Source of the DNA: Kocuria massiliensis
GTDB taxonomy: Bacteria > Actinomycetota > Actinomycetes > Actinomycetales > Micrococcaceae
Reading direction: 5' to 3'
DNA length: 64,000 bases
Assembly (NCBI RefSeq): GCF_900169715.1
Contig: NZ_LT835161.1
Span: 859,590-923,589, forward strand
Part shown: positions 27,526 through 36,057 of the stretch, piece after piece
How the letters are laid out: the number at the start of each line of letters is the position of its first letter
Numbering within the stretch: position 1 is the stretch's first letter
Notes under the pieces: generated by a model
Told to the model about the DNA's origin: nothing
Databases searched by the model: none
Seen by the model: only the letters and a program-made list of their open reading frames with translations
Program-made: the position numbers and the translations under genes

Positions 27526-29004
27526 CTAGTTCTTGATACCCAGGACCTTGGCGGTGTGGGCCATGATTTCGTCGGCGAGCTCAGGCTCGTCGTTGAGGCG
27601 GTGGCCATAGGCCGGCACCAATTCCTTGATGCGGGGTGCCCACCCGTCCACATGATCCGGGAAACACTTCTTGACGAGGTTCAGCATGATCGGAACAGCG
27701 GTCGACGCGCCGGGGGAGGCTCCCAACAACGCGGCAATCGAGCCGTCTCCCTTGGTGATGAGCTCGGTACCGAACTGCAACACGCCACCGCGCTTGGCAT
27801 CCTTGCGCATGACCTGAACGCGCTGTCCCGCCTCGATGAGGTCCCATTCCGAGCCGTCGGCCGAGGGGTAGTACTCCCGCAGCGCCTCGACGTGTGACTT
27901 TTCACCCTTGGCCAGTTCCGTGAGGAGGTACTTGACGAGACCCAAGTTGTCCAGGCCGGCTCGCGTCATCGGGTAGAGGTTGTCGAACTTGACCGACTTG
28001 AAGAGATCCAGATAGGAACCCTGTTTGAGGAAGTTCGTCTTGAATCCGGCGTACGGGCCAAAGAGCAACGAGCGCTTTCCATCCACCCAACGGGTGTCCA
28101 GGTGGGGGACCGACATGGGCGGGGCGCCCACAGATGCTTGCCCGTATACCTTGGCGTTGTGCTGTTCGGCGGTCTCCTCGCGCGAATTGCGGAGGAACAG
28201 GCCGGATACCGGGAAACCACCGAAGCCCTTGCCTTCGGGGATGCCAGACTTCTGCAAGAGGGGCAACGCGCCGCCGCCTGCACCGAGGAAGACGAATTTG
28301 GCGCGCACCAAAACGTTGTCTTCCGTATTGAGGCGGTTGCGTGCCATCAGGCTCCACGAGCCATCCGACTCCTGACGGAGATCGTCCACCTGATAACCGA
28401 AGCGAACGTCGGCACCTTCGGCCTCGAGGTGGCTGATCATCTGTCGGGTCAGGTTGCCGAAATCGACATCCGTTCCCTCGGGGGAGTAATTCGCCGCGAT
28501 CGGTTGGTCGTCCGAACGCCCCTTCATGGTGAGCGGAGCCCACTCAGCGATCTTCTCGGGGTCACGCGTGAATTGCATGCGCTCGAATAACTTCTGGGAG
28601 TTCAGTGCCTTATAGCGCTTGGCGAGGTAGTCGCTGTGGTCTTGGCCAAAGACCAGGGACATATGCGGGACCGAATTGATGAACGACGAGTCCGTCAACT
28701 TGTTTTGCTCGATCAACGACGTCCAGAACTGACGGCTGGTCTGGAACTGTTCGTTGATGTTCAGGGCCTTGGCGGGATCAACGGTCCCGTCCGCGCCCAT
28801 CGGGGAATAGTTCAGCTCGCACAAGGCAGAGTGCCCGGTACCGGCGTTGTTCCACGCGTTGGAACTCTCAGCTCCGACTCGGTCCAATCGCTCGAGCACG
28901 GTGATGTCCCAATTCGGTTCTAGTTCCTTGAGTAGGACGCCGAGCGTGGCGCTCATGATGCCGCCCCCAACGAGGACGACGTCGGTCGTGTGAGTTCGTG
29001 TCAC
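27526..29004 (-). CDS. mqo: Malate:quinone oxidoreductase
   Basis: A peripheral membrane flavoenzyme that oxidises malate to oxaloacetate and passes electrons to quinone. The FAD motif VVLVGGGIMSATLG is at the N-terminus, followed by SSNAWNNAGTGHSALCELNYSP and, near the end, LLGASPGASTAVPIML, all typical of Mqo. I start at the GTG at 29004 (VTRTHTTD), which has AGGAGA upstream; the longer frame to 29064 has no such site. The protein is then 492 residues, the normal length. Confidence 0.95.
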   Translation of the reverse strand: MTRTHTTDVVLVGGGIMSATLGVLLKELEPNWDITVLERLDRVGAESSNAWNNAGTGHSALCELNYSPMGADGTVDPAKALNINEQFQTSRQFWTSLIEQNKLTDSSFINSVPHMSLVFGQDHSDYLAKRYKALNSQKLFERMQFTRDPEKIAEWAPLTMKGRSDDQPIAANYSPEGTDVDFGNLTRQMISHLEAEGADVRFGYQVDDLRQESDGSWSLMARNRLNTEDNVLVRAKFVFLGAGGGALPLLQKSGIPEGKGFGGFPVSGLFLRNSREETAEQHNAKVYGQASVGAPPMSVPHLDTRWVDGKRSLLFGPYAGFKTNFLKQGSYLDLFKSVKFDNLYPMTRAGLDNLGLVKYLLTELAKGEKSHVEALREYYPSADGSEWDLIEAGQRVQVMRKDAKRGGVLQFGTELITKGDGSIAALLGASPGASTAVPIMLNLVKKCFPDHVDGWAPRIKELVPAYGHRLNDEPELADEIMAHTAKVLGIKN

Positions 29005-29193
29005 TCTGGATCTCTCCTGTGCTGTGGATTCCGCGTGATGATGCGGTCGGTGCCCCGTTATCAAGCAACGGGTGGAGCGGCGTCAACAAAGGGTATTTGT
29101 GACGCAAACTCACTTCAGGTTATCGCTCAGAGGGGGAGCGGTCGAACGAAGGCGTAACTAATTAGTGTGATGCTTGGAACACTGATGCGTGAC

Positions 29194-30828
29194 TTAGGAG
29201 TCTTTCCTGAGTTCCACGAGAGAAAGGTTCTCGACGCCGGTCGCGGCCAGAGGATAGGAAATGACCTTTGGGCTTAGAGCCACCGCTGACACCGGGTACG
29301 CAATCGGAATGGCCGGCATGATCTCGGCGATGTCCTCATTGACCTTCTTGTACAGATCCGAGCGTTCGTCGCCGTCCGGTAGGCCCGCGGCGCGGTGAAC
29401 GTGATCGAAGAGTTGCTGATCCGTGAAGCCAAATTGCGGGTTGTCTTGACGGAAGAGGGGGGAGATGAAGTCATCAGGGTCCCGGTAGGCGCCCATGTAC
29501 CCGGTGAGCGCGAAAGCCCTGTCAGAGTTCGCGGAATTAATCTTGCTGAGATAGTCGTCGTCCCAACGAATGGGCATGGGCTTGATGGTGAAGCCGACCG
29601 AGGTGAGGTCACCGGCGATCTTCGCGAACACCGCCTCTGGCTGCTGGATGTACGCCAGGGAGACGTTGGTGGGGTAGTAGAACTGGAGTTCTTCGCCCTT
29701 GTAACCCGACTCTGCCAGCAGCCTCTTAGACAGCCCTTGGTCCTGGCGGTAGGCCGACGAGGTATCTTCCCCTCCCATCTTGAAAAGTTCGGGCACGAAA
29801 TCGTTGGCGACGTTGGTGCCGTTGGGGTACTGCGTGGACGCAATCTGGGAGCGCCCCAAGGCGTGGGCCGCCGCCCGTCGAACGTTGACGTCCGCCAACG
29901 GGCCAGCCTTCTGATTCATGGTCACAAAGGCCACCGAATACGGGTCCCGTTGTTGGATTTGGTAGCCGCGTCGCGCGAGATTGACGAAATCGTCGATGCC
30001 GACCTGGTCATAGGCATCGACCGACTGAGCCAATAATTCGTAATAGCGCTTTTGGGAGCTCGGTACAGTCAGGAATGTCAGCTGGGTGATGTGTGCAGAG
30101 GTGCCCCAGTAATCCGGAAAACGTGAAAGTTTCGCCGTGTGGCCATCCCACGATTCCATCAGGAAGGGCCCCGTCCCCACGGGGTGCGAACCGAACTTCT
30201 CGTGATCGGCAAAGGCCTGAGGTGAGCCTATGCCAAAGGCAGGTTGCGTCAGGGCTTTCACGATGGAGGGGTATGGAGTGCTGATCTTCAGTTCGACGGT
30301 GTGATCGTCGAGCGCCGTGCAGGAACGGTAGATCGTCTGCTGAGCCTTGCCGTCGGCGGCCGTCGAGCGAAAGATTGTCTGGTAAGCGGTTTGATTGACC
30401 TGCTCGGTGTCGGTGTTCTTGGCCCAGCGGTCAAAGTTCTTGCGCACGACGTCGGCCGTCAACTTGGTGCCGTCGTGAAAAGTGACATTACGCCGGAGGG
30501 TGAAGGTGTAGGTCAAACCGTCCTTTGAGGAGGTCCACTCGGTCGCCAAACCTGGAGTGGGCTTGCCCGTATCCGGGTCTGCCGCAACGAGCGTCTCGAG
30601 AACCTGCGCCGAAATCCGCGACGTCTCCAAACTGGAGGTAATGGAAGGGTCCAGAGTCGGTGCGGCCGCCGCATTCCCAAAGGTGAAGGGAACTTCGGCC
30701 TGCTTCGTCGCGCTGGCAGAAGCGCCTGAGCTGGGAGCGGAAGATTCTCGGGACGAGGAACAGCCCGCCAATGCAATGCCTGCGACGCCCAGCGAACCGG
30801 TCAGAAGGCTTCGTCGCGTCGGGGCCAC
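29194..30828 (-). CDS. Solute-binding lipoprotein, family 5 (peptide/nickel type)
   Basis: A 544-residue extracytoplasmic binding protein. The N-terminus TRRSLLTGSLGVAGIALAGC combines a twin-arginine-like motif with a lipobox, so it is probably a Tat-exported lipoprotein cleaved before Cys22. The mature part matches oligopeptide-binding proteins (YTFTLRRNVTFHDGTKLTADVV, GTGPFLMESW). The GTG start follows GAGGAG. No permease or ATPase gene is nearby, so its transporter must be encoded elsewhere. Confidence 0.9.
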   Translation of the reverse strand: MAPTRRSLLTGSLGVAGIALAGCSSSRESSAPSSGASASATKQAEVPFTFGNAAAAPTLDPSITSSLETSRISAQVLETLVAADPDTGKPTPGLATEWTSSKDGLTYTFTLRRNVTFHDGTKLTADVVRKNFDRWAKNTDTEQVNQTAYQTIFRSTAADGKAQQTIYRSCTALDDHTVELKISTPYPSIVKALTQPAFGIGSPQAFADHEKFGSHPVGTGPFLMESWDGHTAKLSRFPDYWGTSAHITQLTFLTVPSSQKRYYELLAQSVDAYDQVGIDDFVNLARRGYQIQQRDPYSVAFVTMNQKAGPLADVNVRRAAAHALGRSQIASTQYPNGTNVANDFVPELFKMGGEDTSSAYRQDQGLSKRLLAESGYKGEELQFYYPTNVSLAYIQQPEAVFAKIAGDLTSVGFTIKPMPIRWDDDYLSKINSANSDRAFALTGYMGAYRDPDDFISPLFRQDNPQFGFTDQQLFDHVHRAAGLPDGDERSDLYKKVNEDIAEIMPAIPIAYPVSAVALSPKVISYPLAATGVENLSLVELRKDS

Positions 30829-30940
30829 TCGTCATCTCCTCGGTCGATCGAAGCAACCCAGGGGTCTGTTTGCTCGATGTCTCTTCTCTTCTGGAACGTT
30901 CCCGCGGTCGCTTTCCCAGAGGGGAACCGGAACGTCATGT

Positions 30941-31025
30941 TGGTGCGCGAGGCGGGACTTGAACCCGCACGCCTTACGGCACAGGAACCTAAATCCTGCG
31001 TGTCTGCCAATTTCACCACTCGCGC
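30941..31025 (-). tRNA. tRNA-Leu (anticodon TAG)
   Basis: The minus strand folds as a class II tRNA: acceptor GCGCGAG/CTCGCGC, an anticodon arm CAGGA-TTTAGGT-TCCTG with TAG at 34-36, a variable arm (TGCCGTAAGGCG) and T-loop GGTTCAAGTCC. The CCA end is encoded (30941-30943). Confidence 0.95.
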
Positions 31026-31050
31026 TGGCCGACCAATTCGGTGACACCAC

Positions 31051-31056
31051 AGTCTA
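31051..31056 (-). promoter_or_regulatory. Probable -10 box of tRNA-Leu
   Basis: TAGACT on the minus strand lies 25 bases upstream of the mature tRNA 5' end. I could not find a convincing -35 box. Confidence 0.35.
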
Positions 31057-31115
31057 CATGAGCCACCGTGGCGAACTGGGCATGTCTCGGCACCGCCGGA
31101 AGGCCTCCGTGGACC

Positions 31116-31595
31116 TTAGGAATCGATCCCTAGGTCTCGGCGTAACTTGGCAACGTGGCCTTTTGCCCGGACGTTGTACTGCGCTGCCACGACCGTGCCG
31201 TCCTCATCGATGACGACGGTCGAACGGATGAGGCCGACGGAGACCTTGCCGTAGTTCTTCTTCTCGCCCCAAGCGCCGTATGCTTCGGCGATCTCGTGGT
31301 CGGGGTCGGAAAGCAACGGAAAATTGAGTTCCTGTTCGGACGTGAACTTCTCGAGCGCGGCCGGCTTATCCGGGGAGATGCCGACGACTGTGTAGCCGTG
31401 TGACGCTAGCGACTCCAGATTGTCACGAAAATCGCAGGCTTCCGTGGTGCAACCCGGAGTGGAGGCCTTGGGGTAGAAGTAGACGACCACGCGGGAGCCG
31501 GCAAAGTCTTTCAAGGACACCGTTTCCCCGCGGGAATCTTCGGCGCTGAAAGCGGGGGCGGTGTCTCCGGGGGTAAGGCGGTGGGGCGTGCTCAT
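31116..31595 (-). CDS. bcp: Thiol peroxidase of the BCP/PrxQ family
   Basis: A 159-residue peroxiredoxin that reduces peroxides with thioredoxin or a similar donor. The peroxidatic cysteine is Cys49 and the resolving one Cys54 in YPKASTPGCTTEACDFRD, the atypical two-cysteine PrxQ arrangement. GAAGGA precedes the ATG. Monocistronic, convergent with nothing and just downstream of tRNA-Leu. Confidence 0.94.
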   Translation of the reverse strand: MSTPHRLTPGDTAPAFSAEDSRGETVSLKDFAGSRVVVYFYPKASTPGCTTEACDFRDNLESLASHGYTVVGISPDKPAALEKFTSEQELNFPLLSDPDHEIAEAYGAWGEKKNYGKVSVGLIRSTVVIDEDGTVVAAQYNVRAKGHVAKLRRDLGIDS

Positions 31596-31703
31596 GTGAT
31601 GTCCTTCCCATCGATGGTGGGGTTTCTCCTCGTTTCCCTGATTCTAATGATGCTCACCCGTAATATGTGGTCGCTACTGAGCTTTGGGTCGGTGACGACC
31701 GCC

Positions 31704-31709
31704 TATAAT
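31704..31709 (+). promoter_or_regulatory. Consensus -10 box of the MarR gene (leaderless)
   Basis: TATAAT ends 7 bases before the ATG at 31717, the best -10 match in the window. Confidence 0.55.
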
Positions 31710-31716
31710 CGCCTGC

Positions 31717-32277
31717 ATGCCTCACATCCAGGAATGGTCGATCAGCCGGTTGATGTCCACCGCAGCGCGCATGCTGGAGCACAATTGGAATCGCCAGCTT
31801 CAATCGCTGGGACTCACCCACGCGGGCGTCATGGCCTTGGACGTTATCAGTCGTGAGGGAAGTTTGACCCAGGCGCAGACCGCCCACAAAGTCGGTGTCC
31901 AAGCGCAGACAATGGGGAAGACTCTCACTCGATTGGAAGCCCACGGTCACATCGCGCGTCAGCGAAGCACCATGGACCGTCGAAGCTATCTGCTCGTGAT
32001 GACCGACAAGGGGCGCGACGCTTTGGCCAAAGCTACGGCCATCGAGGAAGAGCTTGCCGGCACCGGCGTTCTGAACCATGGAGAGTTACGTGAGGCTTTG
32101 GAGCAGGTGATCCGCGACCTCTCGGATACGGATACCATGCCTCTCACGGTGGTCAACGAGACCATGGAAAGCCTGCCCCTGGAGTCGCGGTGGGTTGCCG
32201 AAGACGTCGCTTCTCGTCGTATGGATGACCCGACGCCGTCGGCCGAGCCGCTGCCGTCGGACGTTCCGGCGTCGTAA
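31717..32277 (+). CDS. MarR family transcriptional regulator
   Basis: A 186-residue winged-helix regulator. The DNA-binding part is in SREGSLTQAQTAHKVGVQAQTMGKTLTRLEAHGHIARQRSTMDRRSY, with the recognition helix around VQAQTMGKTL and the wing at MDRRSYLLVMT. A C-terminal tail of about 40 residues is Pro/Ser-rich. Ligand and targets are unknown; bcp is divergent with 121 bases between, so a peroxide-linked role is possible but unproven. Confidence 0.9.
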   Translation: MPHIQEWSISRLMSTAARMLEHNWNRQLQSLGLTHAGVMALDVISREGSLTQAQTAHKVGVQAQTMGKTLTRLEAHGHIARQRSTMDRRSYLLVMTDKGRDALAKATAIEEELAGTGVLNHGELREALEQVIRDLSDTDTMPLTVVNETMESLPLESRWVAEDVASRRMDDPTPSAEPLPSDVPAS

Positions 32278-32314
32278 GAGGGGCACGCCCCGAGGCACGG
32301 TGCATCGACCAGCA

Positions 32315-32351
32315 AAGACAAAAATGCCCGATCCTTGAGAAAGGATCGGGC
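32315..32351 (-). terminator. Rho-independent terminator of the tRNA-Lys pair
   Basis: On the minus strand an 11-bp perfect stem (GCCCGATCCTT) with a 4-base loop is followed by a run of five T. It may also stop the marR transcript from the other side. Confidence 0.8.
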
Positions 32352-32357
32352 TATTTC

Positions 32358-32433
32358 TGGTGCGCCCCCCGGGACTCGAACCCGGAACCCATTGATTAAG
32401 AGTCAATTGCTCTGCCAATTGAGCTAGAGGCGC
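32358..32433 (-). tRNA. tRNA-Lys (anticodon CTT), downstream copy
   Basis: A complete cloverleaf: acceptor GCGCCTC/GGGGCGC, D-arm with AGCTCAATTGGCAGAGC, anticodon loop CTCTTAA, T-arm CCGGGTTCGAGTCCCGG. CCA is encoded. The body is identical to the copy 36 bases upstream. Confidence 0.95.
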
Positions 32434-32469
32434 GTGTTGCATTTGGGTGAGAAGCACGGAGTGCTTCCG

Positions 32470-32542
32470 TGCGCCCCCCGGGACTCGAACCCGGAACCCA
32501 TTGATTAAGAGTCAATTGCTCTGCCAATTGAGCTAGAGGCGC
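32470..32542 (-). tRNA. tRNA-Lys (anticodon CTT), upstream copy
   Basis: The 73-base body is identical to the downstream copy, but the genomic bases after the discriminator A read CGG, so CCA must be added by the tRNA nucleotidyltransferase. Both are transcribed from one promoter. Confidence 0.95.
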
Positions 32543-32593
32543 CTACCTTTCCACGCTCAGACACACAGCCTGGCGCTTCGGCAACGAACTGAA

Positions 32594-32622
32594 ACTATAC
32601 GCAGGGCGAGAAGCCGGTGCAA
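32594..32622 (-). promoter_or_regulatory. Promoter of the tRNA-Lys pair
   Basis: On the minus strand TTGCAC (32617-32622), a 17-base spacer and TATAGT (32594-32599) form a strong vegetative promoter about 50 bases upstream of the first tRNA. Confidence 0.7.
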
Positions 32623-32653
32623 GTTGAGGTGCCGCATTGTGATGCACTGAACG

Positions 32654-33106
32654 TTAGAAAGCAGAAATCTCTCGAATGTAGTCGAGAAAGTCCTCACGAT
32701 CAGCTTCTTGCTCGAGTATCTCGGTGCCGTGGGGCGTGTCGACCTCCGACAGGGGCGAGACCTTCAGATCGAAGACGGCGCCAGATGTCGTTTCCAAGGA
32801 GAAAGAGTCGCTGGATGAGGCCGCCGCCTGGACGAGATTGGTGTTGTCGATGGCGACGGGGACCCCGATGGCATGCATTCGGTTGGTGTCCATGGGGACG
32901 ATGACGATTTCCGAGGGTGCCCGGCGGTATCCCACGATAAAGTGCCCCGAATCCTCCGCGAGGGTAGGAGTCATGGGCGATTCGGCGCGATGCTCAATTC
33001 CGGTGGTGTACACGAGGTTGTACGCGCCGTAATTCATGACATGTCGATCGAAGACATCGCGCAATCGCTCGGAGAGGACGGTAGTAGGTTCCGTTTCGCG
33101 GGGCAT
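32654..33106 (-). CDS. Conserved protein of unknown function
   Basis: A 150-residue acidic, soluble protein without signal or membrane segment. Its sequence alternates beta-like stretches (GHFIVGYRRAPSEIVIVPMD, VPVAIDNTNLV, GAVFDLKVSP) and ends in an acidic helix (EQEADREDFLDYIREI), suggesting a small alpha/beta fold. I do not recognise the family. The start is firm: TAGAAT (33114-33119) ends 7 bases before the ATG. Confidence 0.7.
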   Translation of the reverse strand: MPRETEPTTVLSERLRDVFDRHVMNYGAYNLVYTTGIEHRAESPMTPTLAEDSGHFIVGYRRAPSEIVIVPMDTNRMHAIGVPVAIDNTNLVQAAASSSDSFSLETTSGAVFDLKVSPLSEVDTPHGTEILEQEADREDFLDYIREISAF

Positions 33107-33278
33107 GGTGCCGATTCTAACGACGTGAATAGTCCTACTGGCCGGTTGCGTACAAACTGTGGACGATCATCGGCACATTTCGTCGATGGGCTCCTGTTTG
33201 CATGATGACGAGCCGTGACGCTCCGTGTCGATGCGGAGCCTGGTGTCAGTGTCACCGGTTTCACATTTTGATACGTTT

Positions 33279-33308
33279 TTGACCGTCTCGGCGCCCGACA
33301 CAGATTAT
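33279..33308 (+). promoter_or_regulatory. Promoter of the ilv leader and ilvBNC
   Basis: TTGACC (33279-33284), an 18-base spacer and GATTAT (33303-33308). The predicted transcription start falls at or next to the ATG of the leader peptide at 33315. Confidence 0.6.
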
Positions 33309-33314
33309 GAATCC

Positions 33315-33395
33315 ATGGCACAGCACAATTTCGTCGTTCTATCTGACGTACGCGTCTCGCTCATTATTGCGGGTCGCGCGGGACGTCGGGCCTAG
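33315..33395 (+). CDS. Branched-chain amino acid leader peptide (ilv attenuator)
   Basis: A 26-codon reading frame, MAQHNFVVLSDVRVSLIIAG then RAGRRA and stop, rich in the regulatory residues Val (four), Leu (two) and Ile (two, adjacent). It lies about 160 bases upstream of ilvB, behind a promoter and before a T-tailed hairpin. This is the arrangement of transcription attenuation known for ilvBNC in corynebacteria and streptomycetes: stalling at scarce branched-chain amino acids would favour read-through. The ATG appears to be the 5' end of the mRNA. Confidence 0.75.
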   Translation: MAQHNFVVLSDVRVSLIIAGRAGRRA

Positions 33396-33421
33396 ACTTC
33401 GTCGAAATTCGAACCGCGCTA

Positions 33422-33454
33422 CCCCTCACCAGCACCTAGGTTGAGGGGTTTTTT
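33422..33454 (+). terminator. Attenuator terminator upstream of ilvB
   Basis: CCCCTCA (33422-33428) pairs with TGAGGGG (33442-33448), followed by six T. It lies between the leader peptide and ilvB. The rest of 33107-33278 upstream of the promoter holds nothing I can name. Confidence 0.8.
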
Positions 33455-33557
33455 CGTGTCAGGCACGGTCTCACCGGACCTGTAGGGCACGGAGGGGCCG
33501 AAACGTGGCCTCGAGCCCGAATAGCAGAACCGATTACCAGAGCAGAAGGACCATCAC

Positions 33558-35375
33558 ATGAGCAACGAATCGTCGGTCACGCCGGCCACGGTTGCTGCCT
33601 CGACATCCGGATCGCCGAGCAGCGCCCCACGAATCACGGGTTCGGAAGCGGTCATTCGCACGCTCGAGAAGCTCGGTGTCACCGACGTCTTCGGGTTGCC
33701 TGGCGGCGCCATTCTTCCAACGTACGACCCCTTGATGGACTCGGAGAGCATTCGGCACATTCTCGTCCGCCACGAGCAGGGTGCCGGACACGCGGCCGAA
33801 GGCTATGCGCTCGTCACGGGAAAAGTCGGTGTTTGCATTGCGACGAGTGGCCCCGGGGCGACCAACCTCGTCACAGCCTTGGCCGATGCCCACATGGATT
33901 CGGTTCCCATGGTCGCGATCACCGGCCAGGTTGGCTCCAAGGTTCTGGGCACCGATGCCTTCCAAGAAGCGGACATCGTGGGCATGACCATGCCCATTAC
34001 CAAGCATTCCTTCATGGCATCCAGCGCGCAGGACATTCCGCGCTTGCTGACCGAGGCCTTTCACCTAGCGTCGACGGGTCGACCGGGGCCGGTGCTGGTC
34101 GATATCACCAAGGACGCGCAACAAGGCCTCATGGATTTCACCTGGCCCGTGGAGATGCAATTGCGGGGGTACCGACCCGTCGTCCGAGGTCACCACAAAC
34201 AGGTTCGCGAGGCCGCTAAGCTCATGGCGGCCGCGGAACGTCCCGTTCTGTATGTCGGTGGGGGCGCCATGCGTGCCCACGCCTCAGAAGAATTGGCCGA
34301 ATTGGTTCGGCTGACAGACGCACCCGTCGTGACGACCTTGACGGCCCGCGGCGTGTTCCCCGATTCCGACCCTCATCATTTGGGCATGCCGGGGATGCAT
34401 GGTTCCGTTCCGGCGGTCTCGGCCATGCAGGAAGCCGACGTGCTCGTGGCTCTAGGGGCGCGCTTCGATGACCGCGTGACCGGCGTCGTGGACTCCTTTG
34501 CCCAAAAGGCGAAGGTGGTGCACGTGGACGTTGACCCTGCGGAAATCTCCAAGATCCGGGCCGCCGATGTGCCGATCGTTGGCGATCTCAAGGTGGTCCT
34601 CCCTGAATTGACCGAAGCGATTGGCGAGGTCTTTGAGAGTGCAGGTGCTCCCGATCTGGGTGGCTGGTGGGCGGTGCTCAACCGCATCAAGGAAGAGTAC
34701 CCGTTGGGGTACGTGCCCACCGACGACGGACTGGGCTCGCCGCAGTACGTGATCGAGCGAATCGGACAGATCACCGGACCGGAGGCCGTGTATGTTTCCG
34801 GCGTCGGCCAACACCAGATGTGGTCGGCGCAGTTCATTCAGTATGAACGTCCGCATCAGTGGCTGAACTCTGCCGGCTTGGGCACCATGGGCTATTCGAT
34901 CCCGGCCGCTATGGGAGCCAAGGTGGGTAATCCGGACCGAGTGGTGTGGGCCATCGACGGAGACGGCTGTTTCCAGATGACGAACCAGGAACTCGCAACC
35001 TGCGTGCTCAACAACATCCCGATCAAAATCGCGGTCATCAACAATTCCTCGCTCGGTATGGTGCGGCAGTGGCAGACCTTGTTCTACGACGGTCGGTATT
35101 CCAACACCCATTTGAACACCGGGCACGACACCGTCAGAATCCCCGACTTTGTCAAGCTCGCGGAGGCTTATGGATGCGCGGCATTCCGCTGTGAAGGCGA
35201 CGACGACGTCGATGCCACCATCCGGAAGGCGCTCGACATCAACGATCGTCCCGTCTTGATTGACTTCACCGTGAGCCCGGACGCGATGGTGTGGCCCATG
35301 GTGCCTGCGGGAGTCTCGAACGACGCGATTCAAATCGCCAAGGACACCTCGCCCGACTGGAACACGGAGGAATAA
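33558..35375 (+). CDS. ilvB: Acetolactate synthase, large (catalytic) subunit
   Basis: Condenses pyruvate with pyruvate or 2-oxobutyrate, the first common step of valine, leucine and isoleucine synthesis. The 605-residue TPP enzyme shows [14 protein letters not shown], the catalytic Glu in [17 protein letters not shown]-binding [10 protein letters not shown], and the TPP motif [22 protein letters not shown] precedes the ATG. It is followed three bases later by ilvN and is controlled by the upstream attenuator. Confidence 0.97.
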   Translation: MSNESSVTPATVAASTSGSPSSAPRITGSEAVIRTLEKLGVTDVFGLPGGAILPTYDPLMDSESIRHILVRHEQGAGHAAEGYALVTGKVGVCIATSGPGATNLVTALADAHMDSVPMVAITGQVGSKVLGTDAFQEADIVGMTMPITKHSFMASSAQDIPRLLTEAFHLASTGRPGPVLVDITKDAQQGLMDFTWPVEMQLRGYRPVVRGHHKQVREAAKLMAAAERPVLYVGGGAMRAHASEELAELVRLTDAPVVTTLTARGVFPDSDPHHLGMPGMHGSVPAVSAMQEADVLVALGARFDDRVTGVVDSFAQKAKVVHVDVDPAEISKIRAADVPIVGDLKVVLPELTEAIGEVFESAGAPDLGGWWAVLNRIKEEYPLGYVPTDDGLGSPQYVIERIGQITGPEAVYVSGVGQHQMWSAQFIQYERPHQWLNSAGLGTMGYSIPAAMGAKVGNPDRVVWAIDGDGCFQMTNQELATCVLNNIPIKIAVINNSSLGMVRQWQTLFYDGRYSNTHLNTGHDTVRIPDFVKLAEAYGCAAFRCEGDDDVDATIRKALDINDRPVLIDFTVSPDAMVWPMVPAGVSNDAIQIAKDTSPDWNTEE

Positions 35376-35378
35376 TTC

Positions 35379-35888
35379 ATGTCACGTCATACGCTGTCTG
35401 TTCTGGTCGAGGACACCCCCGGAGTCCTTGCCCGCGTTTCGGGCCTCTTCGCCCGCCGCCAGTTCAATATTGACTCCCTCGCCGTGGGTGGCACCGAGGT
35501 CCCGGGAATCTCTCGGATCACCGTGGTCGTCGACGCGGACGGGGTCCTGCTCGAGCAGGTCACCAAACAACTCAACAAGTTGATTCACGTGTTGAAAATT
35601 GTGGAGCTGCCATCGGAAACTTCGGTGCAGCGAGATCACATCATGGTCAAGGTTCGTGCCGATGCGGCAACACGCATACAGGTCACGCAGGCCGCCGACC
35701 TATTCCGCGCCCAGATTGTCGACGTCTCCACAGAGTCCGTCATTATCGAGGCCACCGGAGCGTCTGAAAAATTGCGGGCGTTTTTGGAAATTTTGGAGCC
35801 CTTCGGTGTGCGCGAGATCGTGCGCGCCGGGACTCTCGGCATGGGCCGCGGCGCGCGGTCCATGAGCGAGAAGGCCCTCCGTTACTAA
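35379..35888 (+). CDS. ilvN: Acetolactate synthase, small (regulatory) subunit
   Basis: A 169-residue ACT-domain protein that confers valine feedback on IlvB. The N-terminal ACT domain starts LSVLVEDTPGVLARVSGLFARR with DSLAVGGTE, and the C-terminal half has the usual second domain (RAQIVDVSTESVIIEATG). It is in the ilvBN operon. Confidence 0.96.
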   Translation: MSRHTLSVLVEDTPGVLARVSGLFARRQFNIDSLAVGGTEVPGISRITVVVDADGVLLEQVTKQLNKLIHVLKIVELPSETSVQRDHIMVKVRADAATRIQVTQAADLFRAQIVDVSTESVIIEATGASEKLRAFLEILEPFGVREIVRAGTLGMGRGARSMSEKALRY

Positions 35889-35891
35889 GTC

Positions 35892-35939
35892 TCCGCGAAA
35901 CATATTTCCGCGAAGAGTTCACATATTCGTCACGTGACG
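35892..35939. promoter_or_regulatory. Repeat and palindrome cluster upstream of ilvC
   Basis: Two copies of TCCGCGAA (35892-35899 and 35907-35914, 15 bases apart) are followed by the perfect 12-base palindrome CGTCACGTGACG (35928-35939). The cluster lies between ilvN and a TAGGGT box (35972-35977), so it could be an operator for a separate ilvC promoter. Confidence 0.35.
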
Positions 35940-36057
35940 GTGTCCAACCGTTGCGTGGGGGACCGGCCTACTAGGGTGAAAACTGGTGGCTCGGTCCACA
36001 ACGACCAGATACTGCGGGCACCGGCCCGCGGAGAAGATCAGAGGAGTTCTCAATCTC

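Noticed and set aside
32358-32542. Short CRISPR-like repeat pair
   Set aside because: The two identical blocks are tRNA-Lys genes with normal cloverleaf folding.
35986-36057. Longer ilvC start at a GTG, or a leader peptide in this stretch
   Set aside because: The 24 extra residues do not match IlvC, and they lack a run of branched-chain codons; the ATG at 36058 has a ribosome site.
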